A stretch of DNA of 52,933 nt, taken from positions 1 through 52,933 of the forward strand of contig CACZAK010000089.1 in assembly GCA_902779075.1 (NCBI GenBank), read 5' to 3'. The notes under the pieces are model-generated. The model was not told the origin of the DNA and did not search any database. It was given only the letters and a program-made list of their open reading frames with translations. Below, piece after piece: positions 32,832-41,159 of this stretch (positions within the stretch are counted from its first letter, which is position 1; each line of letters opens with the position of its first letter). The position numbers and the translations under genes were made by a program. Origin of the DNA: an uncultured bacterium. Its GTDB lineage: Bacteria; Verrucomicrobiota; Kiritimatiellia; RFP12; UBA1067.

Positions 32832-32864
32832 GGCGATTCTGCTCCATTCGGACCGAAATTATGG

Positions 32865-32870
32865 TAGAAT
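32865..32870 (+). promoter_or_regulatory. extended -10 promoter of the 1039-residue protein gene
   Basis: TGG-TAGAAT (box 32865-32870) lies 9 nt before ATG 32880, without a ribosome binding site, so a leaderless or nearly leaderless mRNA is expected. Confidence 0.65.
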
Positions 32871-32879
32871 TCACGGGCC

Positions 32880-35800
32880 ATGAGATTTGAAGCGAAGAGA
32901 GTTGTGCGCCTAAGCGCAAGTGTCGGCCTTGCGGCCGTTCTGCTGGGCGCGTCCGTGTTTGCCGCAGAGCGGGATGTCGCGTCACGTGCGGCGCAAACGA
33001 AGAGAGGCGTGCTGGTGCTCCAGGTCGGGAGCGACTGGTGCGTCAGCGGCGAGAACGTGCGCAAGGCGTTCGAGAGCCGGGAGTTTGAGAAGTCCGTGGG
33101 AGGGAAGTACGTCCTTGCCGTCTATGACGAGATGGATTCCCCGACCGAGGCGGTCAAGGCGAAGAACGAGCTGGTCAAGGACATCCTCATCCGGACGAAG
33201 CGCTTCCCCGCGTTGACGTGCTATGCACCTGGAAGGCCGCCGCGCGTGTTCGCGCAGATCGAGAACATACCGGGGAACGTCACGCCCGAGAAGCTCGCTC
33301 GCGCCGTCGCCCGCCAGGCGGCAAGGAAGGACAGTGCGGAGGCGTACTTCCGAAAGGCGGCGTCCGCTGACGGCGAGTCCGCCGCCGATCTCTACGGAGC
33401 GGGATTCGACCTCCTTGCGCCGATGATGGGCATCTTCCACCAGGGCGAGTTGAAGAAGGGCAAGACCGCTTGGACGAAGGAATGGGAGTCACTCACGTCT
33501 CTGGATGCCGACGACCGGTTCGGCTGGGTTCGGCACTTCAACTTTGACGACTACAGGTGCGTCGACCTGATGGGAAAGTGCGTGAGGGACGGAGATTCAA
33601 AGCTGATCAGCAGGTTGCTCTCCATTCCGCAGAAACATTTCTCGCCAAGTCAAAAGCAGTTCATGAAGGTGCTAGAGTACGCGAAGGATTCCGGCGGCAC
33701 GGGCAGTCCGCTTTCGTCATCTGGGAAGGCTATCCTCAAGGAGACTCTCAGCCTCGGCCGCGATACGTTCTGGGGACAGTTCGCGATGGGCCGGCTGATG
33801 ATGGACGGCGAGAAGATTGAGTCTAAAGGTCTCTATCGGGCGCCCGTGCGGCCGCGTCCGACGAGCAGTTCGTCTGCCGCCCGCCTGCCATTCACCCTTG
33901 ATCGCATGAAGGAGCGTCTGAAGTCGCTGAAGCCGACGACGGAGTTCGGCGAGAGCCAGAAACTCGACGTAGCGCGAGGCGCGGTCTTGAGGCTCTTAGG
34001 CAAGGAGGGATGGCATGAGCTGAACGCGAGGCCCGGTTCGGGGCCGTTCGTCAAGGCGTTCATGAACGACAGGACTTGGTTGGAGGACTTCGCGTGGAGC
34101 GGAACGTTCGCGTCCGGCAAGGCGGACGCGGGCGACGGGGCGAAGGCGGTGCTTGCGCTCGAATCGCTCATTTACCAGGACGAGGGCCGGTGGGTTCCGT
34201 TTGCGGGCGGCAGGTTCGCGGACAACGAGGGACGCCGTTTCATGACGGCGCTGGCGCTCGTGTATCCCGACAAGGACGAGGCGTGGCTCGCGGACGTCCT
34301 CGACGCCTACAGGACCACCGCGCTCGCGGGACGTCTCCACAAGGCGGCATATACGCAGCCGACGTGGCTGTGGCGCTTCGCGGTGAACCACGGGCGCACA
34401 TCCTCCGGAACGGACAACATGGCCGCGCAGCAGCGGCATCTCGACAAGTTCGTCAACCTGCCGTGCAGGGAGTATGGCGGAACGTGCTGGATGATCCAAT
34501 ACCGGCTCAAGAACAGTTTCGGCGATTCGGTACACGGTCCGCTCTACTACAAGCCGTGGGCGACGGCGGGCGAATGGCCGAAGCGCAAGTACACGCAGAT
34601 TGTTGGCGGCGTGTGCGGCGAACTCTCGAAGTTCGGGAGCGCCACCGCGAACGCGCACGGGCTTCCCTCAACGACGGCGGGCCAGCCCGGACACTGCGCC
34701 TACACGCGGAGGCTGCTGAACGGAAAGTGGGAGGTCAACTTCAGCGTGACGGGGCACTCCCAGATGCACATGTGCTTCTGGAACAGGCACCCGTGGCAGT
34801 ACGTCGCGTCGATCGAGAAGACGTACGCCGGCGACCGGGAGACGCGGCTTTCGTGCGAGCGGCTGATAGCGCTTGCCGCCTTCGCGGAGGAGGCTAAGGA
34901 GAAGCCGTCGGTCGTCGAGAGCTTCTACCAGTGGGCGTGCCGTCGGAGTCGGGAGCACTACGGCGCATGGAAGGCGTACGGCGATTGGGTGGGAAGGTCC
35001 AACGCCTCGCTTCAGACGACGCGCGTGTGGGTGCGCGGGTGCGCGCGCGGGATGAAGACCGGACGCCAGCCGCTCTGGGACTTCCTCACGCCGTACTTCG
35101 CCCGCGTCGCGAAGGAGAAGGGCGCACAGGCCCTCGCGGACGAGCTTGTCGTGTTCGCGCCGCTTCTGAGGCAGTCCGAGGAACGGCTGCAGGAGGAATC
35201 CGATTTCAAAGTGGTGCTGAAGGAATGGACGCGTCCGCTCGGCACGGACAGGAGTCTCCTCGCGCCGGTCCTCAAGGCGACGCTCTCCGCGCAGTACGGC
35301 ACGCGGGACTACTTCTCGCAGACGCTCGGATGGGGCGGCGATGCGATGATGGGCGACGGGGAAAATTCGGAATTGTTCGTGCGGACGCTGAATGAGATGG
35401 TGGCGGAAAGGAGCAAGTTGGGACAGAAGACGGAGCTCGACTTCAATCCACTGATCCTTGCCGCGTCCAAGGCCGGAAACCTGGAGGTATTCCGTCAGCT
35501 GGCCTCCCTGCAGGCGCGGCTTGAACCGCAGAAAAGGTCGGGTCAGGCGTACCCAGCCAGCGACTTCGGGATGCCTCTGCTCTCCGGTGATGGTCTGCTC
35601 AAGACATCGTCGACGTCCCAGTGGGACACGCCCAAGGGGTATGTCGGTTGCATCGACGGGTCGCCCTGCGGCGGAAACACGTTCCATACGGGCAAAGAGA
35701 AGTCTCCTTGGGCGGTGGTGATGCTCCCCGGCCCGGCCGAGATCTGTGGCGTCGTCATCGAGAACCGCTGTGGCGCGCAGAACCAGGGCCGTCAGGTCCC

Positions 35801-35999
35801 GCTGGAGGTGCAGTTTTCCGAAGACGGCGAGGGCTGGCACACGGTCCACACGGACGGCGAGGTCCGTGGCACCTACCGCGTCGATCTCCGTGCCCGCGCG
35901 CCGCGTGCGCGCTACGTGCGCGTCCGCCGCACGCCAGAAGCGAAAGAAGAGTTCTTCCACCTCTCGAAGATTCTCGTCTACGGCAGAAAACTCTACTGA
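32880..35999 (+). CDS. large exported protein: thioredoxin-like, transglutaminase-like and discoidin-like regions
   Basis: This 1039-residue protein starts with a signal peptide (SASVGLAAVLLGASVFA). Residues about 40-145 resemble a thioredoxin fold with one cysteine (QVGSDWCVSG) and a cis-proline-like FPALTCYAP. The centre (about 530-660) has CGELSKFGSATANAHGLPS and GQPGHCAYTRR, with C579 and H605 placed as in transglutaminase/papain-like cores; this is a motif-level suggestion. The last 130 residues resemble an F5/8 type C (discoidin) domain ending VRVRRTPEAKEEFFHLSKILVYGR. I do not know the whole architecture as a named family. It stands alone behind the repeat island and before gltX. Confidence 0.75.
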   Translation: MRFEAKRVVRLSASVGLAAVLLGASVFAAERDVASRAAQTKRGVLVLQVGSDWCVSGENVRKAFESREFEKSVGGKYVLAVYDEMDSPTEAVKAKNELVKDILIRTKRFPALTCYAPGRPPRVFAQIENIPGNVTPEKLARAVARQAARKDSAEAYFRKAASADGESAADLYGAGFDLLAPMMGIFHQGELKKGKTAWTKEWESLTSLDADDRFGWVRHFNFDDYRCVDLMGKCVRDGDSKLISRLLSIPQKHFSPSQKQFMKVLEYAKDSGGTGSPLSSSGKAILKETLSLGRDTFWGQFAMGRLMMDGEKIESKGLYRAPVRPRPTSSSSAARLPFTLDRMKERLKSLKPTTEFGESQKLDVARGAVLRLLGKEGWHELNARPGSGPFVKAFMNDRTWLEDFAWSGTFASGKADAGDGAKAVLALESLIYQDEGRWVPFAGGRFADNEGRRFMTALALVYPDKDEAWLADVLDAYRTTALAGRLHKAAYTQPTWLWRFAVNHGRTSSGTDNMAAQQRHLDKFVNLPCREYGGTCWMIQYRLKNSFGDSVHGPLYYKPWATAGEWPKRKYTQIVGGVCGELSKFGSATANAHGLPSTTAGQPGHCAYTRRLLNGKWEVNFSVTGHSQMHMCFWNRHPWQYVASIEKTYAGDRETRLSCERLIALAAFAEEAKEKPSVVESFYQWACRRSREHYGAWKAYGDWVGRSNASLQTTRVWVRGCARGMKTGRQPLWDFLTPYFARVAKEKGAQALADELVVFAPLLRQSEERLQEESDFKVVLKEWTRPLGTDRSLLAPVLKATLSAQYGTRDYFSQTLGWGGDAMMGDGENSELFVRTLNEMVAERSKLGQKTELDFNPLILAASKAGNLEVFRQLASLQARLEPQKRSGQAYPASDFGMPLLSGDGLLKTSSTSQWDTPKGYVGCIDGSPCGGNTFHTGKEKSPWAVVMLPGPAEICGVVIENRCGAQNQGRQVPLEVQFSEDGEGWHTVHTDGEVRGTYRVDLRARAPRARYVRVRRTPEAKEEFFHLSKILVYGRKLY

Positions 36000-36024
36000 C
36001 AGTCCACACACCCCTAAATTGTGG

Positions 36025-36030
36025 TATACT
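36025..36030 (+). promoter_or_regulatory. extended -10 promoter of gltX
   Basis: TGG-TATACT (box 36025-36030) is 10 nt before ATG 36041. The preceding AATTGTGG repeats the TTGTGG of the hairpin-linked promoters, though no hairpin is present here. Confidence 0.68.
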
Positions 36031-36040
36031 ATTCCGCGCT

Positions 36041-37292
36041 ATGTCAGAGATTCGCGTTCGTTTCGCCCCGTCGCCGACGGGGAAAGTCCATATCGGCAAC
36101 ATCCGCGCCGCCATCTACAACTGGCTCTACGCGCGCCACACGGGAGGAAAATTCCTTCTGCGCGTGGAGGATACCGACCTCGAGCGGTCCACGCCTGAAG
36201 CCATCCAGACCCTCTTCGACTGCATGGAATGGCTGGGGCTCGACTACGACGAGCCGGTCTTTTACCAGACGAAGAACGTCGCCCGCCACCTCGCGTGCGT
36301 GGAGAAGCTCCTCGCCGACGGCCGCGCCTACAAGATGGAGAAGACCTCCCGCGACGGCAAAACGGGCGAGGTCGTGATGTTCCGCATGCCCAAGGAGGGC
36401 GTGATTGCGTTCGACGACGTCGTGAAGGGCCACATGGAGAAGAAGGCCGAGGACGTGCCCGACTTCGCGATCGTGCGTTCGGACGGCTCGCCGATCTTCC
36501 ACCTTGCGAACGTGGTGGATGACATCGACCAGCGCGTGACGCACGTCATCCGCGGCGACGACCACGTGGAGAATACGTTCAAGCACATCGAACTCTTCAA
36601 GGCGCTCGGTGCCACGCCCCCGACCTACGGCCACCTCTCGATGATCGTCAACGCGCAGGGCAAGCCCTACTCGAAGCGCGACGGCGCGGCGTTCGTGGGC
36701 GAGTTCCGCGAGCAGGGCTACCTGCCCGAGGCGCTGTTCAACTACCTTCTTCGACATCGAGAAGGTACACGTGACGGCGGCGAAGTTCGACATCAAGAAG
36801 CTCCAGTGGATGAACGGCGAGTACATCCGCCGCGCGCCGAAGGAGACCTACCGCGCGGAACTGCTCGCGCGCCTAGGTGCGGCGGGTCTGACGGTGCCGG
36901 AGGGCTTCGACCTCGACCTGCTCGTCGACCAGCTCCAGGTGCGCACGAAGTTCTGGAACGACATCCCCGGCAACTGCTCCTGCTTCTTCACGGAGGACTA
37001 TCCCTTCGACGAGAAGGCCGTCGAGAAGCGCCTGAAGAAACCCGGCGTAAAGGAACTGCTGCTCGATCTCGCGGACCGCTTCGAGATACTTGAGCCGTTC
37101 ACGGCAGCAGCGGGCGAGGAGATGGTGAAGGGTCTCTCGCAGGGACAGGGCATGGGTCCGTGGGTCCATCCGATCCGCGTGGCCGTGAGCGGACGCGGCG
37201 AGGGCATCGGCCTCTTCGAGATGCTCCAGCTCCTCGGACGCGACCGCACCGTGGCGCGCCTCCGTCGCGCCGCCGAGTCTGCTGGAGAGTGA
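36041..37292 (+). pseudogene. gltX: glutamyl-tRNA synthetase, frameshifted by an internal deletion
   Basis: The class I synthetase signature PSPTGKVHIGNIRAA (HIGH-like) and the KMSKS-like KPYSKRDGA are intact, as is the catalytic core up to PEALFNYLL. At about 36747 the frame changes: the continuation FFDIEKVHVTAAKFDIKKLQWMNGEYIRR is read one frame over and runs to the TGA at 37292 with a normal anticodon-binding end. Compared with ordinary GltX, roughly 20-25 codons containing the LGWSPGDD-type segment are missing. The short repeat CTTCTTC at the junction is a likely deletion point. As read, two partial proteins result (36041-37093 out of frame, and the 3' part from about 36747). An essential gene should not be broken, so an assembly error or a second copy must be considered. 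Confidence 0.82.
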
Positions 37293-37320
37293 AGTGTTTT
37301 AAGACGAAAAGGAGGAAGAC

Positions 37321-38298
37321 ATGATAAAAATGGAAAAACTGCTGCCATTTCTGTGCGTTGGCTGCCTTATGACGGCGACGTTCGGTGCTAAGTTGTCTGA
37401 AAGCGTGCCCAAAGGCTGGGGCGAGGATTATGCCGCAGCGTGCGAGACCGCGAAGAAGGAAAACAAACTCATCCTTCTGGCGTTCTCCGGATCCGACTGG
37501 TGCGGCTGGTGCGTGAAGATGGATAAGGACATATATTCAAAAAAGGAGTTCATTCATGAGGCGAAGAAGAAGTTCGTCCTGGTGATGATCGACAGTCCGC
37601 GAAACAAGGACATCCTCTCCAAACTGGCGCAGAAGCAGAATCCGGGGCTCGTGAAGAAATACGGAGTACATGGTTACCCCAGCACGATCATCGCCCGGGC
37701 CGACGGAGAGGTTGTCAAGCGGTTTGGCGGCTACAAGAGCGGTGGCGTCGATGCGTTTCTGGCGGAGTTGAATGCCGCCGCCGCTACCCCGGGCGAGGCA
37801 AAGGGCCCAGGGAAAGACAATGAGAAAAACGAAGAGGAAGAAGCTGCCGCGGCGGCCAAGGATGACCGTTTCTTCCATGAGCCCGCAGAGAGGACGAAAA
37901 TATCCACGCGCGAAATGAAGCAGCGAAACGCCAACTCGACCAACGATTTCGAGTTGGTGTCGTTCGCGGGAATCCGCTTCGGCACCAGCAGGGCGGACGG
38001 CGCGCCGAAACTGGAGGAACCGTATCTGCTTTTGTCGGAGGTGAAGAAGACGGCTTATTCGGGAGGAAAATTGTCCAGCGTCACCCTCGTCGCGCCGGCG
38101 AAGGACGTCAAGGCGATGTCCGCCGATGATTTTCGCAAGGAGACGTGCAAGCTCGTTCGGGCGATTGAAAAAGACCTTGGCGTCAGATTTGCCGTAACGA
38201 GCGCGAAGATTGACTTCACAAACAAGAAGGCAAGCATTGAGGTGAAATCCAACAGGTCTTCAGGGCTGCTCTCCGTACAGCTTACGAAGAAAAAGTAA
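37321..38298 (+). CDS. exported thioredoxin-fold protein with C-terminal extension
   Basis: This 325-residue protein has a signal peptide (LLPFLCVGCLMTATFGA), then a thioredoxin-like domain with the C-x-x-C pair in FSGSDWCGWCVKMD and the cis-proline segment VHGYPSTIIA. A charged linker (about 160-190, Glu/Ala/Lys-rich) follows, then a separate beta-rich domain of unknown kind (about 205-325). AAGGAGG is 6 nt before ATG 37321, one of the strongest ribosome binding sites here. The GSDWC motif is shared with the large protein at 32880, suggesting common ancestry of those domains. It probably acts in periplasmic thiol chemistry. Confidence 0.82.
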   Translation: MIKMEKLLPFLCVGCLMTATFGAKLSESVPKGWGEDYAAACETAKKENKLILLAFSGSDWCGWCVKMDKDIYSKKEFIHEAKKKFVLVMIDSPRNKDILSKLAQKQNPGLVKKYGVHGYPSTIIARADGEVVKRFGGYKSGGVDAFLAELNAAAATPGEAKGPGKDNEKNEEEEAAAAAKDDRFFHEPAERTKISTREMKQRNANSTNDFELVSFAGIRFGTSRADGAPKLEEPYLLLSEVKKTAYSGGKLSSVTLVAPAKDVKAMSADDFRKETCKLVRAIEKDLGVRFAVTSAKIDFTNKKASIEVKSNRSSGLLSVQLTKKK

Positions 38299-38351
38299 GG
38301 CCTCTTGACGACGGAAAACGATTTACTTACATCAAAAGAAAGGCAAATGAA

Positions 38352-39311
38352 ATGAAAAGACGTACGTTCATCACCGCTGCGGCGTCTGCAGCATTGGCAA
38401 TCATCATGGCTGCGCCCACAGCGGCGCAGACGCGCACGGAGCTCATCCGCGAAAAGCTGCTCTCCAACGACCGCAACTACGTGTTCGTGGCGATGCACCG
38501 CGGCGACTGGCGCAACTTCCCCGAGAACTCGAAGGACGCGATCCTGAGCTGCATCGCGCTCGGCGCGGACATCGTGGAGCTCGACACGCAGATGACGAAG
38601 GACGGCCACTTCGTGATGTTGCACGACGGTTCCCTCAACCGAACCACCACGGGCAAGGGCAAGGTAAAGGACCTCACGCTCGCCGAGATCAAGCAGTTCA
38701 AGCTCAAGAGCAACCAGGGCGGCAAGGACGCGAAGGCGACCGACTACGACATCCTCACGCTCGAGGAGGCGCTTGCGCTCACGAAGGGCAAGATTCTCGT
38801 CAACATCGACAAGTTCACGGCGCATCCGTACGAGATCCTCAAGGTCGTGGAGAAGGTGGGCGCGATGAAGGAGGTGCTCGTGAAGTCCACGCACGGCCCG
38901 GCGGAGGCGAAGAGTCTCTTCAGGGAGTACTGGAAGAACGTCGAGTCGGGCGAGCTTCTGTACATGCCGGTCGTCCAGTTCTGCTGGAAGAAGCATGCGT
39001 ACGCCGCGAAGATCCTGCCGGAATGGCTGGCCGAGGAGCCGCGCCGTGCGTCGATGTACGAGGTCTGCATGGATTCCGACGAAGGCGCGGCGCAGCTGGA
39101 GAAGGTGCGCAAGGCTCCCGGCGCTCCCCGCATCTGGATCAACACGATGTGGGATACGCTCAACAACGGGCGTGGCGACGTGAAGGGCTTCACGAACCCC
39201 GATTCCACGTGGGGCTGGAGCCTGAGCCAGGGTGCAACGATGCTCCAGACCGACTACGGCGCTGAGATGCTCGTGTACCTCAACCGCATTGGACGTCATT
39301 CCCTCAAGTAA
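38352..39311 (+). CDS. exported glycerophosphodiester phosphodiesterase
   Basis: This 319-residue protein has a signal peptide (KRRTFITAAASAALAIIMAA). The family motifs are HRGDWRNFPENS (catalytic His and Glu), ADIVELDTQMTKDGHFVMLHD (metal ligands and second catalytic His) and LNRTTTGKGKV. It would hydrolyse glycerophosphodiesters to glycerol-3-phosphate and an alcohol in the periplasm. The next gene, 12 bp downstream, is an organophosphate-type transporter, which fits scavenging of the product. Confidence 0.9.
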   Translation: MKRRTFITAAASAALAIIMAAPTAAQTRTELIREKLLSNDRNYVFVAMHRGDWRNFPENSKDAILSCIALGADIVELDTQMTKDGHFVMLHDGSLNRTTTGKGKVKDLTLAEIKQFKLKSNQGGKDAKATDYDILTLEEALALTKGKILVNIDKFTAHPYEILKVVEKVGAMKEVLVKSTHGPAEAKSLFREYWKNVESGELLYMPVVQFCWKKHAYAAKILPEWLAEEPRRASMYEVCMDSDEGAAQLEKVRKAPGAPRIWINTMWDTLNNGRGDVKGFTNPDSTWGWSLSQGATMLQTDYGAEMLVYLNRIGRHSLK

Positions 39312-39323
39312 CGGAGCGCGGCG

Positions 39324-40700
39324 ATGGGCTTTTTCTCGCCAGCACCGGCCAAGCCGGTCACGATTCCCACGTCCGAGATCGGTTCGCGGTTCCGGTTCAT
39401 CCGGATCCGGCAGGTCTCCATCATGCTGCTCGGGTACGCGCTCTTCTACGTGTGCCGTCTCGCCTTCTCCGCAACGAAGAAGACGATGATCGAGCAGGGC
39501 GCCTACACGGCGCGCGAGATCGGCTACGTCGGTTCGGCGATGCTCATCGCCTACGCGATCGGCAAGTTCGTGTGCGGGTTCCTCGCCGACCGCGCGAACA
39601 TCCGGCGGATGTTCGCGTTCGGGCTGTTCGTCTCGTCCCTCGCGACGATGTCGGTGGGCTTCCACGTGCCGGCCGTCATGCTCATGGTCATCTGGTTCGT
39701 GAACGGGTTCGCGCAGGGATCCGGCTCGCCGTGCTGCGTGGTGTCGCTCGCACGCTGGTGGCCGAACCGCTCGCGCGGCACCTACTACGGCATTTGGAGC
39801 TGCTCCAACAACCTCGGCGAGGCGATCGCCTACGTCGTGACGAGCGTGATAATGGTGCGGGTGGGACTTGCGTACGGGGCGGACATGGCATGGCGCAGCG
39901 GTTTCTGGGGCGCGGCCATGTTCGGCTTCATAGGCGTGGCGCTCATCTCGCTCCTCATGCGCGACTCGCCGCAGTCGGAGGGACTTCCCTCCATCGCCGA
40001 GTGGGAGGGCGAGATCAAGGGCGAGGAGGAGAAGAAGAACGCGACGGACGTCAAACGTGGACAGAAGATCGCTCTCACGAGCTGGGCCGTGTGGATGGTC
40101 GCGCTTTCGGGCGGCTTTTTCTGCATGAGCCGCTACGCGATCATCGATTGGGGTATCTTCTTCCTTGAAGTCAAGAAGGGCTATGCCACGGAGACCGCCG
40201 CGTGGATCATCACGCTGAACTCGATAGTAGGCGCTGTCTCCAGCGGGCTTTCCGGCATCATTTCGGACCGCGTATTCAAGGGCAGCCGCAACGAACTCGC
40301 GCTTATCGCGGGCATCCTGAACGTGACGGGGCTCTCGCTGATGATGCTCGTACCGTTCCAGTGTATCTGGATCGATGTGCTGGCGATGGTCTGCTTCGGA
40401 CTTGCGGTGGGCGTGCTCCTCACGTTCCTCGGCGGGTTGATGGCGGTTGACCTCGTGCCGCGCGTCGCGGCGGGCGCGGCGCTTGGCATTGCGGGCATGG
40501 GGAACTACATCGGAGCCGGGGTGTCGAGCGCGGTGTCCGGCTTCCTCGTCGGCCGTGACGCCGTCACGGGCAAGGCATATTTGTTCGGCCACACCTTTGC
40601 GAACGGCTACACGCTGGACTACATGTCCGTATTCTGGATCGGCATGGCCGTGCTTTCGGTCCTCTGCGCCCTGACCGTCTGGAAGGCACGTCCACGATAA
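39324..40700 (+). CDS. MFS transporter, organophosphate:phosphate antiporter (GlpT/UhpT) type
   Basis: This 458-residue protein has about 12 transmembrane helices and a long cytoplasmic loop (SPQSEGLPSIAEWEGE... KRGQK) between the two halves. The N-terminal YVCRLAFSATKKTMIE and FLADRANIRR resemble members of the organophosphate antiporter family. It follows the glycerophosphodiesterase gene by 12 bp, so glycerol-3-phosphate is a reasonable substrate; hexose phosphates are an alternative. Confidence 0.85.
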   Translation: MGFFSPAPAKPVTIPTSEIGSRFRFIRIRQVSIMLLGYALFYVCRLAFSATKKTMIEQGAYTAREIGYVGSAMLIAYAIGKFVCGFLADRANIRRMFAFGLFVSSLATMSVGFHVPAVMLMVIWFVNGFAQGSGSPCCVVSLARWWPNRSRGTYYGIWSCSNNLGEAIAYVVTSVIMVRVGLAYGADMAWRSGFWGAAMFGFIGVALISLLMRDSPQSEGLPSIAEWEGEIKGEEEKKNATDVKRGQKIALTSWAVWMVALSGGFFCMSRYAIIDWGIFFLEVKKGYATETAAWIITLNSIVGAVSSGLSGIISDRVFKGSRNELALIAGILNVTGLSLMMLVPFQCIWIDVLAMVCFGLAVGVLLTFLGGLMAVDLVPRVAAGAALGIAGMGNYIGAGVSSAVSGFLVGRDAVTGKAYLFGHTFANGYTLDYMSVFWIGMAVLSVLCALTVWKARPR

Positions 40701-40874
40701 TAGGCACGCCGAGCGAAACTCACGGCGATTTCAGATAGATGAGAACTGGGGAGACTTGCGGTGACGTAGTACGCACCATTTGGTGGCCTGCGGCCTCGGC
40801 ATGTTATGGGGCCCGGCCTGCCACCCGAAACTGGTAGAGGCAGTATTTGGTAACCGATCTGAGCCAAAATATGA

Positions 40875-40880
40875 TATACT
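40875..40880 (+). promoter_or_regulatory. extended -10 promoter of the 2-oxoacid oxidoreductase operon
   Basis: TGA-TATACT (box 40875-40880) is 26 nt before ATG 40907, and GAGGAAGG at 40891-40898 serves as ribosome binding site. The preceding 170 bases (40701-40870) contain nothing I can recognise. Confidence 0.65.
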
Positions 40881-40906
40881 ATTCGTCACCGAGGAAGGTA
40901 TAAAAT

Positions 40907-41137
40907 ATGGAAGAGAAAACAGAGGGTGCGTTGCCGCGCCCAGAAATCGAGGAGGACAGCTGCAAGGGCTGCGGACGCTGCGTGGCGGCGTGTCCGAAGA
41001 AGTGCCTGTCGATCCAGGAACACATGAACCGGATGGGGATCCGTCCGGTGGGATACGCGGGCACTGGGTGCATCGGCTGTGCGATGTGTTTCTACAACTG
41101 TCCGGAGCCGTATGCCCTGCGGGTAGTGAAGAGTTGA
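40907..41137 (+). CDS. 2x[4Fe-4S] ferredoxin subunit of 2-oxoacid:ferredoxin oxidoreductase
   Basis: This 76-residue delta-type subunit has two cluster motifs: C-KG-C-GR-C-VAA-CPKKC near the start and C-IG-C-AM-C-FYN-CPEP near the end. It passes electrons from the TPP subunit to ferredoxin. The final codons and the TGA (41135-41137) are part of a heptamer array that runs up to the next start codon. It is the first gene of a three-gene operon. Confidence 0.92.
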   Translation: MEEKTEGALPRPEIEEDSCKGCGRCVAACPKKCLSIQEHMNRMGIRPVGYAGTGCIGCAMCFYNCPEPYALRVVKS

Positions 41138-41159
41138 AAGTGAAGAGTGAAGAGCTGAA
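41125..41159 (+). repeat. heptamer array between ferredoxin and alpha-subunit genes
   Basis: Five contiguous units: AGTGAAG, AGTTGAA, AGTGAAG, AGTGAAG, AGCTGAA, directly abutting ATG 41160. The second unit supplies the ferredoxin stop codon. The purine-rich GAAGAG words may double as a ribosome binding site. Confidence 0.88.

Larger units (their letters stand above)
31750..32864. other. gene-free, repeat-rich island
   Basis: About 1.1 kb has no credible coding region; all open stretches are short and made of repeats. In order it holds a CCATGCCGGG duplication (31794-31813), an alternating GC run near 31880, an ATTGTTC/ACAAATC heptamer array (31952-31996), inverted-repeat element copy 3, a unique AT-richer stretch (32135-32290), six palindromes at 23-bp spacing (32296-32426), element copy 4, inverted nonamers (32649-32716) and element copy 5. 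The promoter of the 1039-residue protein gene begins at once after copy 5. Confidence 0.85.

Noticed and set aside
36741..36775. Programmed ribosomal frameshift in gltX
   Set aside because: A single-base slip would not restore the roughly 20-25 missing codons of a conserved segment, and there is no slippery heptamer with a downstream structure at the junction.
40780..40906. Possible short coding region upstream of the ferredoxin gene
   Set aside because: The frame runs through the promoter and ribosome binding site, and nothing in it resembles a known family.
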